The notes under the pieces are model-generated. The model was given only the letters and a program-made list of their open reading frames with translations. It was not told where the DNA came from and did no database searches. 64,000 nucleotides of DNA. Source: Coremacera marginata. Taxonomy: Eukaryota; Arthropoda; Insecta; Diptera; Sciomyzidae. The first letter of the stretch is position 1. Each line of letters starts with the position of its first letter. Below, in pieces: positions 1 through 10,848 of this stretch. A program made the translations under genes and the position numbers. The stretch spans positions 100,830,903 to 100,894,902 of the forward strand of contig OU612045.1 in the NCBI GenBank assembly GCA_914767935.1, given 5' to 3'.

Positions 1-1853
1 GGAAGGAAGAGAGGCGCCTTTTCAGACGCAAGAAAAGAGAGCAGGAAAAGCGTGAGCGTGAAGAACTAGAGGTATACCAGGGCAAGAAGGATGCATGAAA
101 ATTCTATCAAGAGGTTAAGCGTCTAACCCAAGGTTTCAAGCCCGGAGCATCCACTTGCAGAGACGAAAATGGAGATCTGAATACGGATACACAGTGTGTG
201 CTTAGATTGTGGAGACAGCACTTCTCCAATTTACTTACTGGCGACGATTCCACCAATGCCGCCAATCAAGAGCGCAGTGCAGTGCCACCAATCGACGATG
301 ACGGAGTGGAAGTATCACCACCTAGCCATGAAGAGGTTCGAGTTGCTATCCAACGACTCAAAAACAATAAAGCAGCGGGTGCTGACGGCCTGTCAGCTGA
401 ATTGTTTAAAACCGGCGGCGATGAATTGATAAGGCGCATGCATCAGCTCATCAGCAAAATATGGCTATCAGAAAGCATGCCCGACGATTGGAACCTCAGT
501 GTACTGTGCCCTATACTTAAGAAAGGAGACCCTACAATCTGCGCTAGTTATAGAGGTATCAGTCTTATTTCCATCGCATATAAGGTTCTCTCAAGCGTAC
601 TGTGTGAAAGATTAAAGCCGATTACAAAAACACTGATTGGACCTTATCAGTGTGGCTTTCGACCTGGTAAGTCCACCAAAGACCAGATTTTCACGCTACG
701 ACACATCCTGGAGAAAACCCACGAAAATCAAATTGACACACACCATCTCTTTGTCGATTTTAAAGCTGCGTTCGATAGCCCGAGAAGGGATTGCCTATAC
801 GCAACAATGTCTGAGTTCGGTATACCTGCAAAGTTGATTAGACTTTGCAGAATGACGTTGAGCAACACACGCAGCTCCGTCAAGGTAGGAAATGACCTCT
901 CCGAAACCTTCAATACCGAAAGAGGTTACAGGCAAGGCGATCCACTGTCTTGCGATCTCTTCAACATCATCATGGAGTGGATCGTACGAAAGGCCGGTGT
1001 GCATCGTAATGGCACCATTTTCTATAAAGGTTTCCAGCTCCTTGCGTACGCTGATGATATTGATATTGTTGGCAAAACCAAGAGAGATGTTACCGTTACT
1101 TTCGCCGCTATCGAAAAGGAATCAGCCAAAGTGGGTTTGACGATAAATGAGGGTAAAACAAAGTATATGCTGTCTACAAACAAGGGAGCGCGGCGTTTAG
1201 ACTCCCACGTTTCATCCGGCAGCTATAACTTTGAAGTAGTCAAGGAGTTCGTTTACCTTGGCACCGCCATTAACACTAACAACGAAATCAGCCTGGAGAT
1301 AAAGCGAAGAACAATAATTGCTAATAGGTGCTACTACGGGCTCAGTAAGCAACTAAGTTCCAGAGCCCTCTCTCGATCGACAAAACTAACACTCTACAAG
1401 ACGCTCGTTCTACCTGTGCTGTTTTATGGCGCTGAGGCATGGGTAGTTTCGCAAACTGACGCAGCCGCTCTGGGGGTGTTTGAGGGAAAAGTTCTTTGCA
1501 AAATCTTCGGTCCTGTTCGAGTCGGCGATGACTATCGCATCCGAATGAACAACGAGCTGTATGAGCTCTACGGAGACATTGACGTAGTTCGGCGTATAAC
1601 TGTGCAGCGACTACGCTGGCTGGGTCATGTCCATCGTATGGACGACGAAGCTCCAGCGAAAAAGGTGCTCGAGGCGAGGGTCGCTGGTCAACGACGACGA
1701 GGGAGACCATGCCTCCGATGGATGGACCAGGTTGAGGAAGCCCTAACCGCACTTGGTGTATCCGATTGGAGAAGGCGCGCGCAAAGCAGAGGCGCCTGGC
1801 GAGAGCTGATGAGGTCGGTCGAAATCCGGACACGGGTTGTCACGGCCATCTAA
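1..1853 (+). pseudogene. RTE reverse transcriptase ORF, interrupted by one stop
   Basis: The frame encodes the RT half of an RTE ORF2 protein, which copies its own RNA at a nicked chromosomal target. Visible RT blocks are KAAGADGLSAELFK, CGFRPGKST, LFVDFKAAFDS, RQGDPLSCDLF and the catalytic AYADDIDIV (near 1045), then a long basic C-terminal region with a conserved WLGHVHRM motif. Against intact copy C the frame has a TGA at 96-98 where the intact copy has CGA (arginine), a CpG-type C-to-T change; after it the frame is open for 551 codons to 1853. Small substitutions such as FRQGD to YRQGD are also seen. The stop makes this copy inactive unless read through. Confidence 0.92.
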
Positions 1854-1865
1854 GTAAGTAAGTAT
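1..1865 (+). mobile_element. RTE-clade LINE copy A, 3' portion
   Basis: This is the 3' part of the RTE family that recurs in this window (copies B, C, D, E, F, G). It enters from the left edge inside the linker between endonuclease and reverse transcriptase, runs through the whole RT and C-terminal region, and ends in a short TAAG tetranucleotide tail near 1850-1865 instead of poly(A). Tails of this kind are normal for RTE/BovB LINEs. The left half lies outside the window, so its target duplication cannot be checked. Confidence 0.93.
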
Positions 1866-2474
1866 TTGATACAGTATATTTAAATAGTAAATCTATTGTG
1901 GGACACCACATTTATGCACACGGCTAAGAATCGTGGACTAAATTTTAGTATATCCTGTACTGTATATATGACGACACCGAAATTGTATTAAACTGTAAAC
2001 CACGCCAAATACTAAAACTAAGTTTTATTAAGGCATGGGTTTAAATTGCAATACCCGAAGTGGATTAAAACCCTTATTATAAGTTGTATTCGATTTTAAA
2101 CCATAGCGTACTAAAAACTGGTTTTGCTTACACAATTTATTTATTTTTTTTATGCTATAATTTTTAAACTAACTCGTATTGTTTGCTTCGAACTCACCTC
2201 ATCATTAAAATAAAAGTAGTTTACGTTGCTATAATCAAATCAAAAATGTTTAACAAAAATTGTGATATAAAGCTTTGTTAACCGAAAAAGTAACTCTGAA
2301 TTATAAGACTTTTGAGTTTTAACAATCTGAAAATTAAGGCGGAAAGTATTGAAATATAATACAGCATGGCTTAAAATGTAATACATGTTGTATTAAATCT
2401 AATATCATGGCTATCTTAATTGAAAATATACTCCAATTGAAAGTATTGAAGGTTTTTGAAACGGATTTTATTGC
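1866..2474. other. AT-rich spacer without recognised gene
   Basis: About 610 bases between RTE copy A and the BEL/Pao element. It is AT-rich, has no ORF of note and no repeat I can pair with certainty. Composition resembles the flank on the far side of the BEL/Pao element (17310-17560), as expected if both are the same pre-insertion DNA, but I could not match a clean 4-6 bp target duplication. Confidence 0.5.
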
Positions 2475-2767
2475 TGATGAACCAATAAGCCTTTTCATTG
2501 GTAATACTTTTAATAAGTAAAGGGAAACGAATTGTTGTAAATTCTTTGAGAGCTGAAAAGCAACTAACTTATATTTGGATTTATAAAGAAGTCAGCAAAA
2601 CTAGTTAAGATTGCCGCTTACATTAGACTCGAACAAAAACGAATGAGTAGTAAAGCAAGAAAACTGGTTATTTAAATGTGTTGCTGAGTAAATAATTATA
2701 AGTGGGCAGGATAACACAAATATTGATTAATATAATGATGGTAATTATATGACTAAGGCGCCAAACA
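2475..2767 (-). repeat. BEL/Pao 3' LTR (left)
   Basis: On the plus strand it runs from TGATGAACCAATAAGCC to GGCGCCAAACA, so on the element's strand it starts TGTTTGGCGCC and ends TTCATCA. It matches 17013-17309 along its length with scattered substitutions and small indels. The polypurine tract lies just outside its right edge. Confidence 0.9.
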
Positions 2768-4570
2768 TTCTCCCCCCGTTGGAGAGTACAGCTTTCAACA
2801 AGATCATTGAAAGGAAGCAAGCACAGCTTGCTGACAGCTTGCTTAGTTGTTCCACTGCTTGTTCGCAAAACTGCAACTCGTACATAACCATCATTGTCGG
2901 GTATTACTTCGGTTACTCTTGCCAATGGCCATTTGAGAGGTGGAAGATTCTCATCCTTAATTAAGACCATTGCACCGACTGTTGAATTTTCTGCTGGTCA
3001 ACGCCATTTGAACCGCTGCTGAAGGATATCAAATATTCTTCTCTTCATCTCTTCCAGAAGAGTTGTTGTATGTAAGTGACTCGCTGCCAACGATCAAGAC
3101 GATTAACTATTAGTGGTAAAACATCTGGTTCAATGACGGTAGTGAATGGACCCCCTATTAGGAAGTGAGCCGTAGTCAAAACATCAATATCGTCAGGATA
3201 TTCTGAAAGAAGAAATAGAGGTCTTGAATTTATAATCGCCGATGTCTGGTATATTAATGTACGCAGCTCATCGAAGTTTAATATAACAACCAATCAAACG
3301 ATGGAAATGAAATTTTGCTGTTTTAACAGCGGCCTCCCAAAGGACCCCAAAATGCGGTGATCTTGGCGGTATAAACTGCCAGTTTATGCCCTCATTGAGG
3401 CATTGCTGTTGAACGACCCTTTGATGATCGTCACTGAGAAACAGGCGCTAGCTCGTTTCGAGCACCGACAAAATTAGTGGCATTATCAGACCAAATGGTG
3501 CTTGGCTTGCCACGTATTGCAATAAATCGCTTTAATGATGCGAGAAAGGCATTTGTCGACAAATCTTTAACCAACTCCAAGTGTACAGCCTTAGTTGCAA
3601 AACAAATAAACAAGCTGACATAACATTTTACGGGCTGTTTGTTACGAACTTCAGGCTGAGAACAAAATGGCCCGAAATAGTCAATACCAGTGACCGCGAA
3701 AGTGCGAGTAGCCTGAACTCTCTTATTTGGTAAATCGCCCATAATAAAAAAAAAAAAAAAACGAAATGGCCATTTCAGCCCTTGAAAGGACCTTGACCGA
3801 GCTTCTAATGATCAATTGTGTTGTGTGTGATGTGAAATGTTTGCACACAAATGATCGAGAACTGGACCTACATGTTTTACGTCGACTCCGAACGGCTTAT
3901 GTTCTCAATAAGCTTTTCATGGCAGTTTTTACTCTCTGAGGTTTGCCATTGTCTGCAGAGAGGTGACGGCCGAACGGAAAAATTAATTCAATTGAAAAAA
4001 CTTTCTGTGTCGGATGGAGGATTCAAGAACCTGGGTTCTCTGGCTTAAGAGTCACACACTCTACCCACTACGCCACGGCCGCCACAATATGCTCCCATCG
4101 CCCATAATATGCTCAAGTAATTTTGTGCCGCGCGCGAAAGCATCTGATGCATTTGTTGATTACACCAGCAACACTTTTCGGCCGCCGAGAGGCCAATACT
4201 GGAGGCGTTTGTTTGCTAACAGTGACTGTGGACCTGCATGAAAATATTTTTGATGGAAATGTGTTATGGGTGTTAATGGATGCCGCCTAGGAAGAATTAA
4301 TGGGTGACGTGATTCAAAATCTAAATTCGAGTTTCCTAATCGACCACCAACTCTAATAAGTCCAAATTTGTCGAGAAACGGTGACAGTGAAGAAATGCTG
4401 GAAGAGTAGATATTATGGTTCGATTTCAGCGCCTTATACTCTGTGAACATACTTGACATTTGAACGACGCGAATTGGTACATATGTTCCATGTAGTAACT
4501 CTGTAGGTGTAATAGTATCTGATCTTTTCCTTGATATGAGCTTGTAAACGTAACTAAAAATACGTTGCAT
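2668..4570 (-). pseudogene. BEL/Pao integrase region of pol
   Basis: Fragments in three frames together make the integrase. From 5' to 3': zinc-binding region at 4570-4160 (GRLGNS, HPLILPRRHPL, HAGPQSLL motifs of Pao integrases), catalytic core at 3742-3431 (TGIDYFGPF and WSDNATNFVGA carry the first two acidic residues), the end of the core at 3293-3045 (NSRPL, TPAHFLIG-like block), and a C-terminal DUF5641-type domain at 2970-2800 (VLIKDENLPPLKWPL). The frame runs past the polypurine tract and stops inside the LTR at 2668. The core is split by SINE copy 1. Decayed and inactive. Confidence 0.88.
3746..4096 (-). mobile_element. tRNA-derived SINE, copy 1
   Basis: About 350 bp flanked by a 12 bp direct repeat ATCGCCCATAAT (3734-3745 and 4097-4108). 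On the minus strand the head (near 4085 downward) reads TGGCGGCCGTGGCGTAGTGG, carrying a pol III A-box-like motif, and about 50 bases later GGTTC(TT)GAATCC-like B-box sequence. The body matches SINE copy 2 at 51484-51832. It ends in a run of T on its own strand (A-run on the plus strand at 3746-3762). It interrupts the BEL integrase core. Confidence 0.87.
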
Positions 4571-4587
4571 TTTTGGAAATTAATTAA

Positions 4588-5364
4588 TATATTTGCAATG
4601 AATGGTTGGATCAATGTGTTTGTACATCCTACACTATTGATTAGGCTTTATTAATTTCTACAATTTATTTTTTACGATTTATTTTATTACAAATTATTTT
4701 TTACAATTTATTTACAGTTATTAAAATGAAAGGATTACTACCGAACGTTTCGGTGTCGCGGAACGAACTAACTACTTATGGTAACATGGACCATAGTCCA
4801 TGCCACCACAATATATTGAACAAACGCTGCATCAGGAAAAACAGCGCTGCAGCGCGCCACATAGAAATAATGACAATCCACGCTTTGTTAATTTTTTCTA
4901 TTATCAAACGGGCATGCCAGGGCTTACATTTATAATCGCTCGCTTCGTCACCATCACTAGTGACAACGCGAGAGACGCTATGCAATCATAATGCTGACGT
5001 TGCAAACCCCAGCCAACATTGGTTGCGCACTTGCCTGGGTGTTGGTTAGCTACGCCAACATACAGGCAGCTGGTGCTAAGAAACAAAAACCAATGCTTGT
5101 TGTTGTACAACAAACGCAGCCTGGTCAATGCTATACTATTCGTCATAGCATAGCTCAGAGTCGTGACGATCGCGAGTAGTGACGATCGCGAGTCTCACGT
5201 ATGCGTCGAACGGACGGAACGTCGGTGTGTCACCGTGCCAGCATGTGTGGTTACAAATAAACGTCTCAAGTGATCGTTTAGTCACTTAAAGAATTTGCTT
5301 AGTTTACCGCTTGTGTGACAAACTAAGTTGCTAGAAACAAAGAGTGGATGTTTACGTTATATTA
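4588..5364. mobile_element. unidentified 777 bp insertion in BEL pol, possibly a solo LTR
   Basis: The BEL frame is broken between its RNase H/integrase junction (5374) and the integrase zinc region (4570). The intervening DNA is flanked by ATTAATTAA on both sides (4579-4587 and 5365-5373), which may be a target duplication, though the motif is low-complexity. The left third is AT-rich; the right third is GC-rich with TGACGATCGCGAGT repeated twice in tandem (about 5164-5193) and an AATAAA at 5256-5261. No long terminal inverted repeats or protein are visible. Identity unknown. Confidence 0.45.
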
Positions 5365-5373
5365 ATTAATTAA

Positions 5374-6048
5374 TGTGTGGTTTAAGGTTGCACAAAGTGT
5401 TGCCAACTGCTTGAAGAGCAAAATACAGGAGCGGATCAGAACTGAAGGTTCCACCACATGTTCTTTGATTGCGATGAGTGCTCTTTTTCGAATCTCCGGT
5501 ATAGGAATTGTATTACAGTCCAATTTAGGCCAATTGTATGTATCGCCTCGTATGAATGTCGGACCATGCAACCAAAGTGATGATTGAAGTAGCTCACTTG
5601 GTGAAGCTCCTTTTGATAAAATATCTGCAGGATTCATAGCTGTAGGAACATAGTGCCAATCCATTTGAGCAGTCAGCTGTTGAATGTTGCTTACACGATT
5701 TGCTACAAAAATGTTGAACTTAGACGGCTCTTCTCTTAACCATGATAGCACTACAGATGAGTCTGACCAACAATGAACTTTACAGTCAAATACATTGATT
5801 GCAATAATCGAACTGACAAGCTGAGCTAACAACGTAGCAGCGCACAATTCAAGCTTTGGTACCGTTAGCGACTTGAGCGGCGAAACGCGAGACTTAGAAC
5901 AAAGTAAGTTGACTGGCACCTTGTTATCCTTGTAAGTTCGAACATAAACACAAGCTCCATATGCGTCTAAACTAGCATCACAAAAAGCGTGTATTTCCAA
6001 CAAGTTATGCGAAAATAAAACGAAGCAAGGAAAAACAGAGTGCTGCAC
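5374..6048 (-). pseudogene. BEL/Pao RNase H region of pol
   Basis: The minus-strand frame carries the RNase H block of Pao elements: AFCDASLDAYGACVY, SKSRVSPLK, VPKLELCAATLLA and CWSDSSVVLSWL, followed by the RVSNIQ and MNPADILSKG motifs that precede integrase in this superfamily. The enzyme would remove template RNA during reverse transcription. It overlaps the RT frame in a different phase near 6005-6048, showing a frameshift there, and is cut off downstream by the 777 bp insert. Confidence 0.87.
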
Positions 6049-7268
6049 GGCTGGAAGTCACTGCACAAATCGGTCCAGGTTGATTGCAGTGGAAAAGGCA
6101 AACTTTAATCTCAGTCCAGTTTTTCTCTTCATAAGTGCTGCAAAAATATCTTAGCTTTTGTTTTACTGGACCAATTAGTCCAAGTGGATCGTAAAATCTA
6201 GCAATTGTTGACAAAACTGAACGTTTAGAGCACCTTTTAAAATTATATTGCGGAATAAATGAAAATAAGAAATTGTCAGTTGCAGGATCCCACGAGAGGC
6301 CAAGAGCCTTTGTAATGTCGCTACCATCATCAAATTTTATAAATTTCTCCCTATCATCGGAGAGGATTTTGCTGAGAACAGCCATGTCGTTTGAACACCA
6401 TTTCCTTAACTTGAAATGCGCCTTGCTAAGAAGTTCTGTTGTTTGATTCATGATTTCTAAAGCCTCTTGCGCAGACTCATCACCTGTTATCATGTTATCT
6501 ACATAAAAATCTCGCAACAAGATCTTAGAACCAAGAGGGTGCGAATCAACTTCATCTAATGCCAACTGATGCATGTCACGTATAGCTAAAAAGGATGCTG
6601 TCTTGGTACCATAAGTAACGGTTACAATTTAAAAATCTGAATATCTTCATCAGGCGAATCGCGCCACAAAATACACTGCAAACAATTGTCAGGTGGAGTT
6701 ATGCGCACGCAGCGCTACATTTTGCATATGTCACCGGTAAGAGCTACAGGAAACGATCGATAAACGAAGCAATATGTTAAAAAGTTTAGGCTGAGTCGTA
6801 CGTCCTGCCATGGGCAAATCATTCAGCGAAAAACCAGATGACGAAGTTGCAGATCCATCAAACACCACTCGTGAGTTTTGTTGTTGAGCTTTCTTTCTTC
6901 AGAACGCAGTGGTGTGGCAAAAAATATTTGCATTAATTTGTTGCTACATGGTCTACTGGTGACATATGTCTAAGGTTGACATATTCTTTAATAAACGCAG
7001 TGTATTGAGATTTGAGATCTTGATTGCGAATAAGTTTGCGTTACAAATTTTTAAACCGACGAAGAGCTTGTTGGTACGAATCACCAAGTAAATCAGGGCC
7101 TAACTTCATAGGTAATCTAACAGAGTATTCGCCTGTGTTCAAACGCCTAACATTTTCCTTAAAGTGGGCTTCGCAATCGAGCTCCTCTTTAGTTGATTTA
7201 ACAATAGGATCTAAACAGTTTTCAACTTCCCAGAATGTCCGCACTTTCGAGGCAACACAGAGATTCAT
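6005..7268 (-). pseudogene. BEL/Pao reverse transcriptase region of pol
   Basis: RT fragments: an N-terminal block at 7268-7041 (FWEVENC, SVRLPMKLGPDLLGDSY), a frame-broken middle with LNDLPMAG-type residues around 6800, and the polymerase active-site block at 6574-6100 with DFYVDNMITG, a YVDD-type box in which the last D is N as is common in Pao RTs, then LGLSWDP and FYDPLGLIGPV. Several frame changes make it inactive. Confidence 0.87.
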
Positions 7269-7790
7269 TTTTGTTTTGTAATTGGTTCTTTACGACTAAA
7301 ACCGAAGACTTTTTGGATTTGTGCCCACCGCCAGATACGATCCATCCAAAACTAGATTTTTGCAGAAAAGACAAACCAGAATTGAGTCGAATTTGACCCA
7401 CGCAGAGCAAATAAAAAAATAAGCTTGCACCTATGAGCAAGTCAATTCGCTGCGATTTGAAAAACAGTGGATCGGCAAGTTTAATGTTTGATGGTATATT
7501 CCAGTTCGCAATGTCAATTGTAGAGCTGGGTTGATGGGTAGTTATAGAGGAGGCAACTGCAGCAGTAATGCTTGCAGAATAATCTTATAATTGGGATTGC
7601 AAATAAATCTGAACGATATGATCCTCAGTAGTAAAATCGCTTTCCCCTATTCCCGAAACAGCAGTTGGACTTTTAATTTTTTTAATTGAAGCTGATTGGG
7701 AAAACGAGATGTTATAAAATGTAGCTGTGAGCCAGAATCTAAAAGCGCGCGACAAGGCACTAGAGAGCCAGCTCAATTTTTTACAAATAT
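7222..7790 (-). pseudogene. BEL/Pao aspartic protease region
   Basis: Reading the minus strand near 7755 gives ALLDSGSQLHFI, the D-S-G active-site box of retroviral-type aspartic proteases in its Pao form, followed by VSGIG; further on, DLLIGASLFF and FGWIVSGG mark the C-terminal half at 7440-7300. The protease would mature the Gag-Pol polyprotein. The frame is broken between the two halves. Confidence 0.82.
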
Positions 7791-7919
7791 TACTGCCGTT
7801 GCTAGAATCACTTCATTTGGAAGAGATTGGGCATTATTGATTGAAGGTATCAAATTGGTATTTGACATTGCAACCAAGGTGTGCTGCTGTACAGAAGTCG
7901 AAGGATTTGCCATTTCATC

Positions 7920-8052
7920 AGTGTGACTCAAAAGTTAGGGAAGGTTAGGTGGTAAAATGCAGTAAAGTGTGATGCTGAGCATTGCAATTTTTGCATCCTC
8001 CCGATTTTCAAGCATGTGACAGATGTCCCCTTTTCAAGCAATTTATACAAAT
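7920..8052 (-). pseudogene. BEL/Pao gag, distal zinc-knuckle segment
   Basis: Just before the Helitron the minus strand reads CINCLKRGHLSH and GGCKNCNAQHHTLLH, paired CCHC-like knuckles typical of the Pao Gag C-terminus, which bind the RNA genome. The preceding part of the same knuckle region lies on the other side of the Helitron at 10399-10598. The frames on the two sides do not match exactly, so a small indel exists at the junction. Confidence 0.8.
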
Positions 8053-10398
8053 ACTAGCTGAATACCCGGCTTAACTCGGGAGTTGATATAAATAGTTTTC
8101 GATTTCATTCGTCAATTTGAAAAAACTTTTCACAAACTTTAGAATGAATTTTGTGTGCATCTTTCAAACCGGTAACTTTGGCAAAATGAGCAAAATGTAG
8201 CTTCAACATCTGAAAATTATGAGAAAAGTTAGGGAAATCGTGATTTGTGTGTGCGTGCCGCCAATCGCTTGCAAAAGTATATTTTCAAGTTTTATATTGT
8301 ATTCGATAGATTCCACATTTAAAAAAAAAATCAGAGCAAAAACGAATTTTTGGCGATTTGCGAGGACACTGGACGAAAATTAAATAAGCATTGAAAATAG
8401 AAATTGAAATGTCAGAACAATGCCAACTTACGACGCAACTGACTTGCGCATGTGTTGATGCGTACTCAAAAACTACAGAATTCGGCATCAGCTGTCCTGA
8501 TTTGCGAAAAAAGAAAGTGGAATATAAATACACATAAAGAAGAAATGAAAATATTTATCACCCTTCGCGCTTTGCTACGCCTTACTCTTTTTATATTTTG
8601 CGTTCGAAAAAATTTAAATATTTATAGACAATAAACGAAAATAAACTAAAAGACCAAAAAGACTCACCGCAACTGAGAACCACTTATAAAAATCATACTT
8701 ATCGGATGAGTTGTTTTGAGTTTTTTGCGGTATTTGTACAACAGCGCCCTCAGGTTTGCGAGATAGAATAAAAAAATTACGACAAAGCCCTTTCCATACT
8801 CGATAATCAACTCCTATATATCCGATATACAAATTTTTATCTAAATCGGATGAGCGGTTTTTGAGTGTTTCAAGATTTCTTAAGTGATTTGTACTACAGC
8901 ACCATCTGGTGTTAAAGATAGCGCAGAAAAAAAAGTCCAAGATATCCACCGTATCCGAAAATTCCTATGTACAAATGTTCGCGCAAATCGAATGTACTGG
9001 TAGGAGTTTTTTTGAGATTTTTAAAACATTTGTACTGCAGTGCTCTCTGGTGTTCAATATAGAACAAAATAGATAAGTCATAAAAACTACCGTACCCGAA
9101 AACCCCTAAATACAAATTTTCATGTAAATCGGATGAATGGTTTCGGAGACAAACTATAATAGCAAAAGTCATGGAACCCGATCGCAGCGCCACCTACCGG
9201 GTCCAATTGTGAATCTGAACCATCCAGGGATCCACTCAAACACACACAAAAAATTTCATCAAAATCAGTGCAGCCTTTAAAGAACAGTTTAATAACATAC
9301 ACACGTACAAATTGGACAGCAGCGCCCTCTAGTTTCGAGAAAGAGCAAAAAAGATAGCACCAGAACCCTTTGTGTTCTCGAAAATCGCTATTTACAAATT
9401 TTCATCCAAATCGGATGAGCAGTTTTGGAGTTTTTTACGATTTCCTAATATTTGTGCTGAAGCGCCCTCTGGTTTTCAAGATAGCACAAAAAAGATTAGT
9501 CCAAAACACTCGCCGTATCAGAAAATTCCTATTTTCCAATTTTCATGCAATTCGGATGCACGGCTTAGGAGTTTTTCGAGGTTTTTCAAAATTTTTGTAC
9601 TACAGCGCCCTATGGTGTTCGAGAGAGAAAAGATTGGATAAGTCAAAAAACTCAGATCGTCCGAAAACCTCTACATACAAAATTTCATGCAAATCGGATG
9701 AACGGTTTTGGACTTTTTCGACTTTTTAAAAATATTTGTACTACAGCGCCCTCTGATGTTCAAGATAGAACCCAGTTTATTAGTCATAAAAACTCACCGT
9801 TTCCGAAAACCTGTATATACCAACTTTCATGCAAATCGTATAAGCGACTTAAGAGTTTTTTGACGTTTTTTAAAATATTTGTACTACAGCGCCCTCTAGT
9901 GTTCAAGATAGAACAGTGTACAAAAGTCATGAAAATTCACCGTATCCGGAAACCTCTCAGGAGTTTTTCGAGGTTTTTCAAAATATTTGTACTACAGCGC
10001 CCTCTGGTGTTCGAGATGGAAAAGAGTAGATAAGTCAAAAAACTCAGCGTATCCGAGAACTTCTACATACATATTTTCATGCAAATCGGATGAACGGTTT
10101 CGGAGATAAGCTGAAAAAACGAATGCCTGGAATTCGATCTACCGAGTCCAACCTTTTTTACTGGATAAAAAGTAGCCTATGTTACGACCAGGGATATAAG
10201 GAACCTAGATATCAAATTTCATTAAAATCCATCTAGTGGTTTTCGCGTGATGCTTTAACAGACAGACAGACAGACAAAAATTTTAAAAATGCGATTTTCG
10301 GACTTAGCGTCATTCAAAACGTCCATCCCAAAAAGAATTTCAAAAAAATATTTAATGTACAGATTTTTTTTTTACAATTTTATATATATATATATAGA
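8053..10398 (-). mobile_element. non-autonomous Helitron-like element
   Basis: This segment interrupts BEL gag. On the minus strand it starts with TC (10398) directly after an A and ends in CAGCTAGT (CTRRT type, 8053) preceded by a short GC hairpin CCCG-8 nt-CGGG. These are Helitron hallmarks, and the TCAGCTAGT ending with the upstream CTGTCTGTCTGT and ATAGGCTACTTTTTATCC motifs recalls a very common insect Helitron-like family (recollection, not searched). There is no rep/helicase ORF. The base after CTAGT is A, not the usual T, which weakens the call. A (TA)n tract follows the TC start. It contains a large internal tandem array. Confidence 0.55.
8640..10110. repeat. degenerate ~143 bp tandem array, ten units
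   Basis: The motif CAGCGCCCTCT recurs at 8742, 8897, 9038, 9184, 9320, 9460, 9603, 9744, 9887 and 9995, so the usual spacing is 136-155 with a final short unit of 108. Each unit also repeats GTGTTCAAGATAGAAC, ACTCACCGTATCCGAAAAC and TTTTCATGCAAATCGGATGA in that order. Units are diverged from each other. No gene is present; the short ORFs in it are products of the repeat. Confidence 0.9.
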
Positions 10399-10598
10399 TA
10401 ATGCTTTTTAGCTTCCTTAAGAGGCAACATTGGGGAAAGATTTGCAAATCGAGGACAACTGTAAATCTGATATTTGTTATTATCGCAAAATACACAGAGG
10501 GATGTATGAGAATTGTTTGACACGAATGATTTTCTACTAAAATGAGTATTTTTGTTGTTTTTGATCACCTGAGTGTTTAGTATTTTATTTACCAGAGC
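10399..10598 (-). pseudogene. BEL/Pao gag, proximal zinc-knuckle segment
   Basis: Between the RTE copy B and the Helitron the minus strand encodes about 60 residues with SLCVFCDNNKYQIYSCPRF, a Pao Gag C-x2-C type knuckle, followed by LPLKEAKK. It connects gag N-terminal sequence beyond copy B (13831-14630) with the distal knuckles at 7920-8052. Broken on both sides by insertions. Confidence 0.82.
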
Positions 10599-10638
10599 AT
10601 ACTCTACATTTGGGGAACAGGGGGCGAACCTTCACATG

Positions 10639-10800
10639 GCAACGTGTCTGATCGCCTCAACCTGGCGAGGCCAGCATTATCCATGTCGAAATCGTCTCAA
10701 GTCAACTCAAACCTCCACGTGGTGTTCCCTGGGCAACGGCAAACTGGCATCCGTCAGTTTGACGGCTAATTTGAGCGGCGGGTCACTCCATAGACCTTAA
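10639..10800 (+). CDS. short upstream ORF of RTE (candidate ORF1), copy B
   Basis: An ATG-initiated reading frame of 54 codons starts MATCLIAS and ends SGGSLHRP, nine bases before the frame of the endonuclease ORF. The same frame is kept in copies C and D at the same place. RTE elements in nematodes have a tiny ORF1 ahead of ORF2, so this could be its equivalent, but there is no recognisable domain, and conservation may only reflect recent common ancestry of the copies. Confidence 0.4.
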   Translation, partial: ATCLIASTWRGQHYPCRNRLKSTQTSTWCSLGNGKLASVSLTANLSGGSLHRP

Positions 10801-10848
10801 ACATGGAATGTGCGCAGGGTTTGGGTCCCGCCACATTACTACTGCCCA

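Noticed and set aside
1342..1833. Long minus-strand ORFs opposite the RTE C-terminus (also at 13295-13663, 29295-29786, 42814-43263, 55644-56150, 61132-61458)
   Set aside because: They are antisense shadows of the GC-rich, Arg-rich RTE ORF2 end; they recur only because the LINE recurs.
3851..4241. ORFs overlapping SINE copy 1
   Set aside because: SINEs do not code; the ORFs cross its boundaries and target duplication.
9370..10033. ORFs of 89-119 codons in the tandem array
   Set aside because: They follow the repeat unit (FKIFVLQRP recurring) and are by-products of an open frame in a minisatellite.
8641..10110. CRISPR-like array
   Set aside because: Units are ~143 bp and degenerate with no constant short repeat plus unique spacers, and the context is an insect transposon.
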